64,000 nucleotides of DNA from Halomonas sp. (GTDB taxonomy: Bacteria; Pseudomonadota; Gammaproteobacteria; Pseudomonadales; Halomonadaceae): NCBI RefSeq assembly GCF_011050415.1, contig NZ_DRFS01000017.1, forward strand, positions 62,001 through 126,000, written 5' to 3'. Each line of letters begins with the position of its first letter. Position 1 is the stretch's first letter. Of this stretch, positions 7,879 through 16,759 are shown in pieces. Made by a program: the position numbers and the translations under genes. The notes under the pieces are model-generated. The model saw only the letters and a program-made list of their open reading frames with translations. It was not told the origin of the DNA and did no database searches.

Positions 7879-7977
7879 GCACTCCGCCCTTGAAGGTTAA
7901 CTGACCAGCTATCAACGAACTACACCCGTTGGCGGCTCTCATGGAGATACCGTTAAGCAGAAACTGTATTTAAACCG

Positions 7978-8025
7978 TGCACCGCGAAAGCGCCACTTGA
8001 ACTTTGATGGCTTCATTGCGGTGCA
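7978..8025. promoter_or_regulatory. Candidate enhancer site for the sigma-54 promoter
   Basis: TGCACCGC and GCGGTGCA form an exact 8-bp inverted repeat with a 32-bp gap, ending about 87 bp upstream of the sigma-54 -24 element. That distance suits an upstream activating sequence for a bacterial enhancer-binding protein. The link is inferred from position only; no activator gene lies in the window. Confidence 0.35.
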
Positions 8026-8111
8026 AACGTTTATTTTTCTTACACTTAGCCTCTAGCCTTGCAACCTATAAAACCCTTGAAAATCTTTTATTTATAATAA
8101 AATCGATTTTT

Positions 8112-8128
8112 TTGGCACACCGCTTGCT
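8112..8128 (+). promoter_or_regulatory. Sigma-54 promoter of the TRAP operon
   Basis: TTGGCAC (8112-8118), a 5-bp gap and TTGCT (8124-8128) reproduce the -24/-12 consensus TGGCAC-N5-TTGCW without mismatch. It lies 50 bp before the dctP start and no competing sigma-70 promoter with good spacing is visible. TRAP and DctA carboxylate transporters are classically controlled by RpoN with DctB/DctD-type regulators. Confidence 0.8.
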
Positions 8129-8177
8129 AACGCATAGTGTTCCCTTGCTGACCCACTCCCTTATCACGAGGTGTGCT

Positions 8178-9281
8178 ATGTCCTTATCCCGCCGCAAGTT
8201 TTTGACCACTGCCGCTGTCTCTTCAACAGCTGGCTTGGTGTTGGGTGCTCCTTCTATTGCTCGCGCCCAGTCTGCTGAAAGTTTTAATTGGCGTATGACG
8301 AATGCTTATAGTCCTGGCTCACCCTTTTATGTGGAAGGTCCTGGAAGCCCCACTGATGTCATTGCCAAGATCAACGCCATGTCTGGCGGACGGCTCAATA
8401 TTCAACACTTCTCAGCGGGCGAACTAATCCCGGCCTTTGAAGGGTTTGAAGCGGTACAGAGCGGCACCATCGAAATGAATGCTGCCAACAGCTACTTCTG
8501 GTCCGGCACTACCTTTGCCGCCCAATACTTCACCACTGTGCCCTTTGGCATGAGTTTTATGGGCCATATGGCGTGGCTTTACCACGGCGGTGGTTTAGAG
8601 CTTTGGCAGGAGGTATATGAGCCCTACGGTATGGTGGCGTTCCCGCTTAACAATACCGGCGTGCAAATGACCGGCTGGTTCCGTGAACCGATTGAAGATA
8701 TTGGTCAGCTTAACGGCCTGCGGATGCGTATTCCGGGTCTGGCTGGGCAAGTTTATGCAGCGCTAGGCGTTGATGCGCGTGTACTGCCGGGTGGTGAGAT
8801 ATTCCCAGCTTTGGAGCGCGGCGTGATTGACGCGGCTGAGTTTGTCGGCCCCTATCAAGACCGCCGTATGGGATTACATAACGCCGCCAAGTTCTACCAC
8901 ACCACTGGCTGGCATGAACCCGCCACCACGGGTGAGCTACTGATCTCGAAAACCCACTGGGACAGCCTGCCGGAAGACCTTCAGATGATCGTGAAATCCG
9001 CCTGTATGGCCGCCTGTCTGGAGAGCGTAACCTGGTCTGAAGCCGTTAATGGTGAGGCGATGACCGACCTCGTCGAGAACCACGGCGTGACCGCCAGCAG
9101 GCTGCCAGAGCCCGTCGTTAATGCCCTACGCGAAGCAACGATGGACACTTTAGAAACAGAGGCCAATGCGGATCCTCTAGTACGCAAAGTTCACGATAGC
9201 TACATGGCGTTTAAAGCCAACCATGACCGCTGGGCAGGCCCTAGTGAGCGCGCTTGGTTAAACGACATCATTGGAGTCTGA
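8178..9281 (+). CDS. dctP: TRAP transporter substrate-binding protein (DctP/TakP-like)
   Basis: The periplasmic binding subunit of a tripartite ATP-independent transporter, 367 residues from ATG 8178, which has a GAGG ribosome site six bases upstream. The N-terminus MSLSRRKFLTTAAV followed by a hydrophobic stretch and ARA is a twin-arginine signal, so the protein is probably exported folded. NGLRMRIPGLAGQV carries the conserved Arg that grips a substrate carboxylate, and EFVGPYQD plus TGWHEP resemble TakP, the 2-oxo acid binder of Rhodobacter. Substrate class is therefore probably a 2-oxo or other monocarboxylate, not proven. dctQ starts 1 nt after its stop. A longer upstream open frame to 8004 is judged non-coding. 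Confidence 0.93.
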   Translation: MSLSRRKFLTTAAVSSTAGLVLGAPSIARAQSAESFNWRMTNAYSPGSPFYVEGPGSPTDVIAKINAMSGGRLNIQHFSAGELIPAFEGFEAVQSGTIEMNAANSYFWSGTTFAAQYFTTVPFGMSFMGHMAWLYHGGGLELWQEVYEPYGMVAFPLNNTGVQMTGWFREPIEDIGQLNGLRMRIPGLAGQVYAALGVDARVLPGGEIFPALERGVIDAAEFVGPYQDRRMGLHNAAKFYHTTGWHEPATTGELLISKTHWDSLPEDLQMIVKSACMAACLESVTWSEAVNGEAMTDLVENHGVTASRLPEPVVNALREATMDTLETEANADPLVRKVHDSYMAFKANHDRWAGPSERAWLNDIIGV

Positions 9282-9282
9282 T

Positions 9283-9792
9283 ATGCGCGCCGTGGAATAT
9301 TTTGTCCACGGGATCGAAGCGGTGGTTCGGCTATTTGGCTGGATCGCCGCTTGGACCTGCGTGGTGCTTGTAGGGTTAGTCGCAGGCGATGTACTGATGC
9401 GCTACGTATTTAGCATTGGTGCGGTATGGCTACAGGAGCTGCAGTGGCACTTGATATCGCCCATCGCCCTCTTCGGTATGTCTTACCTGCTGTTGATGGG
9501 TGAGCAAGTCCGCGTCGATGTGTTTTATGAGCGTTTCCCCGTGAATGCTCAGCGAGTGATTGAGGTCATTGGTGGGTTGCTGCTGCTGGCCATGGGGCTA
9601 TATATCGCCTGGCTGACGCTGCCTTGGGTAGCGCAATCCTTTGCACGCAACGAATCGTCACCTAATCCTGGTGGTCTTCCCCTTCGCTGGCTGCTGAAAT
9701 CTTTAATTCCTTTTGGGTTTGTCCTGCTCGCGCTGCAAGGACTGGCCCACGCGCTGCGCCAGGCTTTCGCTCTGCCCACACGAGGTGAATAA
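9283..9792 (+). CDS. dctQ: TRAP transporter small permease subunit
   Basis: A 169-residue membrane protein with four predicted helices, the usual make-up of DctQ. ATG 9283 is preferred because GGAG lies 7 nt upstream; a TTG at 9271 is possible. WLQELQWHLISPIALFG near residues 46-62 is the conserved amphipathic entry to the second helix. It forms a complex with the large subunit DctM encoded 3 nt downstream and helps dock the substrate-loaded binding protein at the inner membrane. Transport is driven by a sodium gradient in characterised TRAP systems, fitting a halophile. Confidence 0.93.
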   Translation: MRAVEYFVHGIEAVVRLFGWIAAWTCVVLVGLVAGDVLMRYVFSIGAVWLQELQWHLISPIALFGMSYLLLMGEQVRVDVFYERFPVNAQRVIEVIGGLLLLAMGLYIAWLTLPWVAQSFARNESSPNPGGLPLRWLLKSLIPFGFVLLALQGLAHALRQAFALPTRGE

Positions 9793-9795
9793 CGC

Positions 9796-11121
9796 ATGTC
9801 TCCTAATGAATGGCTAGCGATCGGTATGATCGTGGCTTTTTTCGTGCTCTTGCTGATTGGTATTCCGGTGGGTATCAGCATCGCGGCCACGGCTTTTTTC
9901 TTTGGTTACATTGGCTTTGGTCCAATGCTGTTTAATTTGCTGCCATCACGGATCTACGGGGTGGTGACCAACTACACGTTTATGGCGATACCGCTGTTTG
10001 TGTTTATGGGGGTAATGCTGGAGAAGTCGAAGCTGGCCGAAGAGTTGATTGATGTGATTGGTCATCTGTTTGGCGGACTTTCAGGCGGTATGGGGGTAGC
10101 GATTATTCTGGTTGGCGTACTATTGGGTGCGGCGACCGGCATTGTCGGTGCCACTATTGTTACGCTTGGCCTGCTCACGTTGCCTACGCTACTGCGCCGA
10201 GGCTACCCCAAAACCTTGGCTACCGGCATGATCTGCGCGTCTGGCACGCTAGGGCAGATTATTCCGCCCAGCCTAGTGCTGATTCTGCTGGCTGAAATCC
10301 TCGGTGAATCTGTCGGCACGATGTTCGCAGCGGCCATGGTGCCGGGCCTAACGCTGGCAGCAGTATATATTATTGCCATTCTGGTGATCGCTAGACTCTA
10401 CCCAGCATTAATGCCTCCCATCCCAGCCGAAGAGCGGGCGCAGTTAAGCAAACAGCAGCTGCTGAAAAAAGTGTTACTGGTGGTCGGCCCGCCTGTAGGG
10501 TTAGTGTTTGCGGTGCTTGGTTCTATTATCGGTGGGCTGGCGGCCCCTACTGAAGCTGCCGCCATGGGGGCGTTAGGGGCGATGGTATTTGTAGCCTGCT
10601 CTGGTCGCTTAACACGCTCGCTGCTTAGCGAGGTGGCTAAGTCCACGCTGATTATTTCGGCCATGGTGTTCTTTATCTTAATCAGCGCCCAGGTATTTGG
10701 CTTGGCTTTCCGCGGTTTAGGCGGCGAGCATCTGGTTGCCCGAATGTTCGACTGGGTGCCCGGCGGTGAATTAGGCGCCCTGCTGTTTATGCTACTGCTG
10801 ATGTTTGTGCTGGGCTTCTTCCTAGAGTGGATTGAGATCAGCTATATTGCCTTGCCGCTATTTTTACCCTTCTTTGTCCAGATGGGCGTCGATATGGTCT
10901 GGCTCGGCATTCTGGTGGGGCTGGTGCTGCAAACTTCGTTTCTCACACCGCCGTTTGGCTGGTCGCTGTTCTTTCTTAAAGGTGTGGCGCCGAAAGAAGT
11001 CACTACGCTGGATATTTACAAAGGCGCCCTGCCGTTTATCGGCTTACAGTTCTTGGCCGTGGCGTTGGTGTTTATCTTCCCCAGCATTGCTACTTGGCTA
11101 CCTGAAGCGATTGGCTGGTAA
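9796..11121 (+). CDS. dctM: TRAP transporter large permease subunit
   Basis: A 441-residue polytopic membrane protein of the DctM family with about 12 hydrophobic segments. GATGIVGATIVTLGLLTLP (about residues 113-131), the SGTLGQIIPPSLVL loop (about 149-162) and GGLAAPTEAAAMGALGA (about 242-258) are the hallmark re-entrant and scaffold motifs. It supplies the transport pathway for the substrate delivered by DctP. Full-length and in frame. The hydrolase gene follows after 44 nt on the same strand. Confidence 0.95.
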   Translation: MSPNEWLAIGMIVAFFVLLLIGIPVGISIAATAFFFGYIGFGPMLFNLLPSRIYGVVTNYTFMAIPLFVFMGVMLEKSKLAEELIDVIGHLFGGLSGGMGVAIILVGVLLGAATGIVGATIVTLGLLTLPTLLRRGYPKTLATGMICASGTLGQIIPPSLVLILLAEILGESVGTMFAAAMVPGLTLAAVYIIAILVIARLYPALMPPIPAEERAQLSKQQLLKKVLLVVGPPVGLVFAVLGSIIGGLAAPTEAAAMGALGAMVFVACSGRLTRSLLSEVAKSTLIISAMVFFILISAQVFGLAFRGLGGEHLVARMFDWVPGGELGALLFMLLLMFVLGFFLEWIEISYIALPLFLPFFVQMGVDMVWLGILVGLVLQTSFLTPPFGWSLFFLKGVAPKEVTTLDIYKGALPFIGLQFLAVALVFIFPSIATWLPEAIGW

Positions 11122-11165
11122 CAGCCTACCCAATAATTTTTCATTAATAACAAGGGATACTCGTC

Positions 11166-12752
11166 ATGCTCCACACCCAACGTAGTTACGGCGGCAGCTG
11201 TGTCGCTCCGCATCACCTAGCCGCCAGCGCCGGGCGCGATGTACTGAAACAGGGCGGCAATGCGGTAGAGGCAATGGTCGCGGCAGCCGCCGCCATTGCA
11301 GTGGTATACCCCCATATGAACGCCCTGGGCGGTGATGGTTTCTGGCTGATTCACGAGCCAGGAAAAGCGACCATTGCCATTGATGCCTGTGGCCCAGCAG
11401 CAGGCTTAGCCAATGCAGACTTTTACGCCGGGGAGACGCATATTCCCGAACGCGGCCCTAAAGCCGCTCTAACCATGGCGGGCACCATTGGCGGTTGGCA
11501 TGAAGCATTGAATGTGGCATCTGCGTGGGGCAAGCCACTTCCTCTAACTACGCTACTGGCTGATGCCATACGCCACGCTGAAGCGGGCATTGCAGTCTCA
11601 CAAAGCCAAGAGGAGCTAACCGCCAAACACGTGGAACGACTAAGCCAGAGCCCAGGTTTCAGCGATGCCCTACTGCTTAATGGCCAAGTCCCACGTGAAG
11701 GCGAACGGCTACGCCAGCCGCGCCTAGCGGCCACCCTTAAGCGCCTGGCAGAAGCGGGCCTGGATGATTTCTACCGCGGCGAGCTGGCCGCCAGCATGGC
11801 GCGGGATTTAGAGGCCGTTGGCAGCCCGTTGCGTTTGGCAGACTTTCACGCCTACCGCGCCCAGCGGGTAACGCCACTGGAAGTCACGCTACAGGATGCC
11901 ACGCTGTATAACCTGCCTGCTCCGACCCAGGGCATGGCTTCGTTAATGATTTTGGGCATCTACGAGCGCTTAAAAGCCGCCGAGCCAAACGGCTTTGAGC
12001 ACCTGCACGGCTTAATCGAAGCCACCAAGCGCGCCTTTATACTGCGCGACCAAAACGTCACCGACCCCGGCCGCGTGCCCACACCGCTGCAGGATTTACT
12101 CAGCGGAGAGAGCATCAGCTTAGAGGCGGCCCAAATTGATTCTCAACACGCCTTACCATGGCCCCATGAGCCAGCCCCGGGAGACACCATTTGGATGGGC
12201 ACCGTGGACAGCGAAGGACGTGCGGTAAGCTTTATCCAGAGCATCTATTGGGAGTTTGGCAGTGGCGTGGTGCTGCCTGAAAGCGGCGTGTTGTGGCAGA
12301 ACCGCGGTATCAGCTTTTCGCTTAACCCGGATGACTTACGCGGCTTAGCGCCTGGTCGCAAGCCCTTCCATACGCTGAACCCCGCGCTTGCCAAGTTTAA
12401 CGATGGTCGCACCATGGTGTACGGCACCATGGGCGGTGAAGGACAGCCACAAACCCAGGCCGCCGTATTCTCACGCTATGCGCTGCACGGCATGCCGCTT
12501 CAGCAAGCAGTCACCGCACCGCGCTGGCTGCTGGGTCGAACTTGGGGTGATACCAGCACAAACCTGAAACTTGAGAACCGCTTTGACGATGCTTTAGTCA
12601 CCGCCTTAGCCACAGCAGGTCACGATGTGGAAGTGCTTCCTGATGCGTTCAGTGACACCATGGGCCATGCGGGCGGCATTGTGCATCACCCGGATGGGCT
12701 AATAGAAAGCGCCCACGACCCGCGCAGTAACGGCGGTGCCGCTAGCGTTTAA
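11166..12752 (+). CDS. Gamma-glutamyltransferase-family hydrolase (HpxW/YwrD-like)
   Basis: A 528-residue N-terminal-nucleophile hydrolase related to gamma-glutamyltranspeptidase. The start GGNAVEAMVAAAAAIAVVYP and LGGDGFW match the large-subunit substrate region. Autocleavage is expected before the Thr of PGDTIWMGTVDSEG (Thr341), which would be the catalytic nucleophile of the small subunit. There is no signal peptide, so the enzyme is probably cytoplasmic, unlike periplasmic Ggt. Cytoplasmic relatives include oxamate amidohydrolase HpxW and Bacillus YwrD. Its place 44 nt behind a TRAP transporter implies that it acts on the imported compound or a derivative, which is inference. It ends the operon. 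Confidence 0.85.
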   Translation: MLHTQRSYGGSCVAPHHLAASAGRDVLKQGGNAVEAMVAAAAAIAVVYPHMNALGGDGFWLIHEPGKATIAIDACGPAAGLANADFYAGETHIPERGPKAALTMAGTIGGWHEALNVASAWGKPLPLTTLLADAIRHAEAGIAVSQSQEELTAKHVERLSQSPGFSDALLLNGQVPREGERLRQPRLAATLKRLAEAGLDDFYRGELAASMARDLEAVGSPLRLADFHAYRAQRVTPLEVTLQDATLYNLPAPTQGMASLMILGIYERLKAAEPNGFEHLHGLIEATKRAFILRDQNVTDPGRVPTPLQDLLSGESISLEAAQIDSQHALPWPHEPAPGDTIWMGTVDSEGRAVSFIQSIYWEFGSGVVLPESGVLWQNRGISFSLNPDDLRGLAPGRKPFHTLNPALAKFNDGRTMVYGTMGGEGQPQTQAAVFSRYALHGMPLQQAVTAPRWLLGRTWGDTSTNLKLENRFDDALVTALATAGHDVEVLPDAFSDTMGHAGGIVHHPDGLIESAHDPRSNGGAASV

Positions 12753-12879
12753 CCCTTCTCCTCTTCGTTTTCAGTATGCTGAACTTGAGTAGGCGACTAG
12801 CTGTCACTCCAGGAAGTGATAAGCTAGTCTGCTTATAAAGCCTCTGAAGAGTGGCAAACCAGAGGGAGAGGAGAACCCC

Positions 12880-13278
12880 ATGGCGAAAATAGAAAAATCC
12901 CCTGAGGAATGGCAACAGCAGCTTACGCCGGAGCAGTACCGCGTAGCCCGTGAAAAAGGCACCGAGCGCCCGTTTTCTGGCGACTACCAAGTCAGCGATG
13001 CCCAGGGTATTTACCACTGTGTATGCTGCCACGCACCGCTGTTTGAGAACGAGCACAAGTTTGACGCGGGTTGCGGCTGGCCAAGTTTCGACCGGCCACT
13101 AGGTACCCGCTGCGTGGAGGAGCATACCGATACCACCCACGGCATGCGGCGTACCGAAGTGGTCTGCTCTCACTGCGATGCGCATTTGGGCCATGTTTTC
13201 CCCGATGGGCCACCAGACACCACAGGCTTGCGCTACTGCATTAACTCGGTATCACTGGAATTTCATCCTGACGAGTAA
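12880..13278 (+). CDS. msrB: Peptide-methionine (R)-S-oxide reductase
   Basis: MsrB repairs methionine-R-sulfoxide in proteins, recycling through thioredoxin. The 132-residue protein has the two zinc-binding CxxC pairs (CVCC near 47-50 and CSHC near 95-98), the active-site region [11 protein letters not shown] (58-68), and the catalytic Cys in [11 protein letters not shown] close to the C-terminus. A ribosome site GAGGAG lies 8 nt before the ATG. It is monocistronic: a clear terminator follows at 13305-13341. Confidence 0.97.
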   Translation: MAKIEKSPEEWQQQLTPEQYRVAREKGTERPFSGDYQVSDAQGIYHCVCCHAPLFENEHKFDAGCGWPSFDRPLGTRCVEEHTDTTHGMRRTEVVCSHCDAHLGHVFPDGPPDTTGLRYCINSVSLEFHPDE

Positions 13279-13304
13279 TCTGCGCTAAAAGGAAGCACAG
13301 CAAG

Positions 13305-13341
13305 GCGGGCGCCATCTGTTAGAATGGCTGCCCGCTTTTTT
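13305..13341 (+). terminator. Rho-independent terminator after msrB
   Basis: GCGGGC-GCCAT pairs with ATGGC-TGCCCGC (one unpaired T) around an 8-nt loop, followed by six T. It lies 27 nt past the msrB stop and about 35 nt before the next start codon. Confidence 0.85.
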
Positions 13342-13375
13342 GTGCCTCTATTTTTTGTACTTGCAGGAGAGACCC

Positions 13376-14332
13376 ATGCTCGGCTGGTTCCCCGGACATA
13401 TGAACAAGGCCCGCCGCCAGATCAAGGAGGTGCTGCCTGAAATTGACGTGGTGATTGAGGTACTCGACGCCCGCCTACCCTACTCCAGCGCTAATCCCAT
13501 GCTGGCCGAGCTAACCCGCCATAAGCCGGTGCTGAAAATACTTTCCCGCGCGGATCTCGCCGACCCTGAGCGAACGGCCGAATGGGTGGCGTTTTTTGAT
13601 GCCCAAGAGAACATGCGCGCCCTGGCAGTTACCACCACTAATACCCGTGAACTCAAGAAAATACCCAAACTGTGCCATGAGTTAGCTGGTGCGGTGCGCG
13701 CCGATCGCGATGTGCGGGTGATGGTGATGGGTATACCGAATGTCGGTAAATCAACGTTGATTAACGGCTTGGCAGGGCGAAAAATCGCTAAAACCGGTAA
13801 CGAACCAGCGGTGACCAAACGCCAGCAAAAGGTGCGTATTGATGGGCGTGTTGCGCTCACCGACACCCCCGGCGTGCTATGGCCCAAGATTGAAGACCAG
13901 GCGAGCGCCTATCGCCTTGCCGCCACCGGTGCCATTCGCGATACGGCCATCGAGTACACCGATGTGGCGATTGTCACCAGCGCCGAGCTTGCCAAGCGTT
14001 ACCCTGAAGCACTCACCGAGCGCTATAAGCTGAAAGAGCTGCCGCCCTATACTGCGCCGGACATTCCCCACGACATTGATGCGGATGGCCCTAAAAAGCC
14101 CGACTTTCTCGCCATTGCCGGTTTCGACGGCAACGCCATTTTGAAAGATATTGCTGCGCGACGTGGCGGCCTGCGCCCTGGTGGTGCGGTCGATTTGCAT
14201 CGCGGTGCGGAAGTCCTGCTGCACGAACTACGTGATGGCAAGCTGGGCAGACTAACCCTTGAAACGCCAGCGGATATTCCGCCGCCACCGGTGCAAAACG
14301 ACGAAGACAATCAAGACCTTTCCGACGCATAA
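13376..14332 (+). CDS. ylqF: Circularly permuted ribosome-assembly GTPase (YlqF/RbgA-like)
   Basis: A 318-residue GTPase with the permuted motif order G4-G5-G1-G2-G3. ILSRADLAD (about 57-65) stands in for the usual N/TKxD, the G1 loop is GIPNVGKSTLINGL (about 119-132) and G3 is DTPG (about 163-166). In Bacillus the orthologue RbgA matures the 50S subunit; the gammaproteobacterial role is presumed similar. ATG 13376 is preferred because GGAGAG precedes it and MLGWFPGHMNKA is the family's conserved N-terminus; the extra codons to 13340 lack a ribosome site. It lies between msrB and alaA on the same strand. Confidence 0.92.
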   Translation: MLGWFPGHMNKARRQIKEVLPEIDVVIEVLDARLPYSSANPMLAELTRHKPVLKILSRADLADPERTAEWVAFFDAQENMRALAVTTTNTRELKKIPKLCHELAGAVRADRDVRVMVMGIPNVGKSTLINGLAGRKIAKTGNEPAVTKRQQKVRIDGRVALTDTPGVLWPKIEDQASAYRLAATGAIRDTAIEYTDVAIVTSAELAKRYPEALTERYKLKELPPYTAPDIPHDIDADGPKKPDFLAIAGFDGNAILKDIAARRGGLRPGGAVDLHRGAEVLLHELRDGKLGRLTLETPADIPPPPVQNDEDNQDLSDA

Positions 14333-14426
14333 TGACAGCAGCACTCCTAAGTCGCCGAGCGGTTTGGGAGGCACACCATTAAGTTGGACACTTTTGGGCC
14401 TCTAGCCACTTTTGGATAAACACCTC

Positions 14427-15665
14427 ATGGACACCCCGGAATCACAACCGCTGAAAAAATCTCATAAGCTGCACAATGTTTGCTACGACATTCGTGGCCC
14501 AGTTCTTGACCATGCCAAACGCCTGGAAGAGGAAGGCCAGCGAATTCTCAAGCTCAACATTGGCAACCCCGCGCCGTTTGGGTTTGAGGCGCCGGAAGAG
14601 ATTCTCCAGGATGTGATGCGTAACCTGCCCACCGCCCAGGGCTACTGCGACTCCAAAGGCCTCTACTCTGCCCGTAAAGCGATTATGCAGGAGTGCCAGC
14701 GCAAGCAGATTCCCGGCGTTGGCATTGAGGATATCTTCATCGGCAACGGCGTCTCTGAGTTGATTGTGATGGCCCTGCAGGCGCTGCTCAACGATGGCGA
14801 TGAAGTACTGATTCCCGCGCCGGACTATCCGCTCTGGACTGCCGCTGCTCACCTTTCCGGCGGCCACGCGGTGCACTACCTGTGCGACGAACAGGCCGAC
14901 TGGACGCCGGACATGGCGGATATTCGCGCCAAGATCACCAGCCACACTCGGGCCATTGTGCTGATCAACCCGAATAACCCGACCGGCGCGGTGTACCCGC
15001 CTGCCGTGGTGAAAGAAGTGCTGGAGATTGCCAAGCAGCACCATCTGGTGGTGTTTTCTGACGAGATCTACGACAAGATTCTCTATGACGGCGTTGAACA
15101 CACCGCCACCGGCGCCCTGGCGGACGATGACCAGTTAGTAATCACCATGAACGGGCTGTCCAAAAGCTATCGCTGCGCGGGCTTTCGCTCGGGCTGGATG
15201 ACCATTTCTGGCACCCTGGCCAAACTCAATGCCAAGGATTATATCCAGGGGCTGAATATGCTGGCCTCGATGCGCCTGTGCGCTAACGTGCCTGCCCAGC
15301 ATGCCATTCAAACCGCGCTGGGCGGCTATCAGTCGATCAATGATCTTATCCTGCCTGGCGGGCGGTTGCTGGCTCAGCGTGATATCACCATTGAGAAGCT
15401 AAATGCCATCCCTGGCGTCTCCTGTGTGACCCCAAAAGGCGCGCTCTATGCTTTTCCACGCTTAGACCCCAAGGTCTTTAATATCAAAGACGACCAGCAA
15501 CTGGTGCTGGATCTGCTGCTGCAGGAAAAAATATTGCTGGTGCAAGGCACGGCTTTTAACTGGCCAGAGCCCGATCATGTGCGCATTGTGACGCTACCCT
15601 GGGCAGACCAATTGGGCGATGCGCTTGACCGATTTGCCAATTTCTTGTCCCGCTACCGCCAGTAA
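14427..15665 (+). CDS. alaA: Alanine-synthesising aminotransferase
   Basis: A PLP-dependent class I aminotransferase of 412 residues. NPNNPTGAVYPP is the cofactor/substrate region, FSDEIYDKI carries the Asp-x-x-Tyr that binds the pyridine ring, and SKSYRCAGFRSGWM contains the Schiff-base Lys. The beginning KKSHKLHNVCYDIRGPV is characteristic of AlaA, which makes alanine from pyruvate and glutamate. ATG 14427 is favoured over an in-frame start at 14412, which only adds five residues. Cytoplasmic homodimer. No operon partner is evident: htpX starts 120 nt downstream. Confidence 0.93.
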   Translation: MDTPESQPLKKSHKLHNVCYDIRGPVLDHAKRLEEEGQRILKLNIGNPAPFGFEAPEEILQDVMRNLPTAQGYCDSKGLYSARKAIMQECQRKQIPGVGIEDIFIGNGVSELIVMALQALLNDGDEVLIPAPDYPLWTAAAHLSGGHAVHYLCDEQADWTPDMADIRAKITSHTRAIVLINPNNPTGAVYPPAVVKEVLEIAKQHHLVVFSDEIYDKILYDGVEHTATGALADDDQLVITMNGLSKSYRCAGFRSGWMTISGTLAKLNAKDYIQGLNMLASMRLCANVPAQHAIQTALGGYQSINDLILPGGRLLAQRDITIEKLNAIPGVSCVTPKGALYAFPRLDPKVFNIKDDQQLVLDLLLQEKILLVQGTAFNWPEPDHVRIVTLPWADQLGDALDRFANFLSRYRQ

Positions 15666-15682
15666 CTTAAATATTGCGATGA

Positions 15683-15710
15683 CTTGAAACTGCCATGAAC
15701 AGCACGTATT
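15683..15710 (+). promoter_or_regulatory. Possible heat-shock promoter of htpX
   Basis: CTTGAAA at 15683-15689 is an exact match to the sigma-32 -35 element. The -10 region 13-14 nt further (around 15703-15710) fits CCCCATNT poorly. HtpX is heat- or envelope-stress-controlled in E. coli, which makes the site plausible. Confidence 0.3.
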
Positions 15711-15785
15711 TAAACAACTATTGCGCAGCTCATTTCACTGGCTGTTGTTAAACCGTCTTATAAACGTTTTGGGAGAACCTGCACC

Positions 15786-16691
15786 ATGATGCGAATTCTG
15801 CTGTTTTTAGGTACCAATATAGCGGTCTTGCTGGTCGCCAGTATCACGCTGCGCCTGTTAGGCGTGGAAGGCTATCTGCGCGGCCAGGGCATCAACTTCA
15901 CCAGCCTGCTGATTTTCTGCTTTATCTTCGGCATGGTCGGCTCAATGATCTCGCTGTTCATCTCTAAATGGATGGCCAAGCGCAGCACTGGGACGGTGAT
16001 TATCGAAACACCCTCCAACTCCACTGAACAGTGGTTACTGGATACCGTCGCGGAGCTTTCCCGTGAGGCAGGCATCAAAACGCCGGAAGTGGGTATCTTC
16101 CCCGCCCAGCAGTCCAACGCCTTCGCCACCGGCTGGAACAAAAACGATGCACTGGTGGCGGTTTCGGCAGGCCTATTGAACCGCATGCGACCCGAAGAAG
16201 TGCGCGCGGTACTGGCTCACGAAATTGGCCATGTGGCGAACGGCGACATGGTCACCCTGGCGCTGATTCAGGGCGTGGTAAATACCTTCGTGATGTTCTT
16301 TGCCCGTGTAGTGGCGCATTTAGTCGACAACTTCCTAAAAAGCCGCAGTGGCGGTGAAGGCGGCCTGGGATTTATGGGCTACTTTGCGGTCGTGATTGTG
16401 GCGGAGATCGTGTTTGGCATTTTGGCTTCAGCCATTGTTGCCTGGTTCTCGCGCTACCGCGAATACCGCGCCGATGAAGCAGGTGCGCGGTTAGCAGGTA
16501 CCAATGCCATGGTGAGTGCGTTGGCACGCTTGAAAACCGAAACTGAAATGCCCGACCAAATGCCCGACACGCTGCGTGCCATGGCCATCACTAAAGGCCA
16601 AACACGCTCTCTGCTTGAGAAGATGTTTGCCAGCCACCCTCCGCTGGATGAGCGAATCCGTGCACTAAAAGAAGCCGCTTATCGTCAGTAA
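15786..16691 (+). CDS. htpX: Membrane metalloprotease HtpX
   Basis: A zinc endopeptidase of the inner membrane that degrades misfolded membrane proteins alongside FtsH. The 301-residue protein has two N-terminal membrane helices (about 4-24 and 36-58), the HEIGH zinc motif at about residues 146-150, two further hydrophobic segments, and the third zinc ligand Glu in [14 protein letters not shown]. Length is close to E. coli HtpX (293). GGGAGAA precedes the ATG. A strong hairpin follows the stop codon. Confidence 0.96.
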   Translation: MMRILLFLGTNIAVLLVASITLRLLGVEGYLRGQGINFTSLLIFCFIFGMVGSMISLFISKWMAKRSTGTVIIETPSNSTEQWLLDTVAELSREAGIKTPEVGIFPAQQSNAFATGWNKNDALVAVSAGLLNRMRPEEVRAVLAHEIGHVANGDMVTLALIQGVVNTFVMFFARVVAHLVDNFLKSRSGGEGGLGFMGYFAVVIVAEIVFGILASAIVAWFSRYREYRADEAGARLAGTNAMVSALARLKTETEMPDQMPDTLRAMAITKGQTRSLLEKMFASHPPLDERIRALKEAAYRQ

Positions 16692-16713
16692 GTTTTCAGT
16701 AGTTCTAAACGTT

Positions 16714-16740
16714 CAAGGCCCGCATCTGCTGCGGGCCTTG
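16714..16740. terminator. Hairpin between htpX and the toxin gene
   Basis: CAAGGCCCGCA pairs perfectly with TGCGGGCCTTG around a 5-nt loop. It separates convergent htpX and the toxin gene. The T-run after it is poor, so its efficiency as an intrinsic terminator is uncertain. Confidence 0.65.
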
Positions 16741-16759
16741 CTCTGTATTGGATTTGACA

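Larger units (their letters stand above)
7822..8177. other. Divergent regulatory region between tRNA operon and TRAP operon
   Basis: A 356-bp region without a gene. It contains the tRNA operon promoter (7850-7878, minus strand), a spaced inverted repeat TGCACCGC (7978-7985)/GCGGTGCA (8018-8025), an A/T-rich tract at 8080-8110 and a sigma-54 promoter at 8112-8128 for the TRAP operon. An open frame runs through the right part from 8004 into dctP but has no ribosome binding site and is not counted as coding. Confidence 0.7.

Noticed and set aside
8004..8177. N-terminal extension of dctP to 8004
   Set aside because: The sigma-54 promoter lies inside it, and the twin-arginine signal with a good ribosome site starts at 8178.
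14442..15101. Minus-strand open frame of 219 codons inside alaA
   Set aside because: Antisense to alaA, low-complexity and without a ribosome site or known family.
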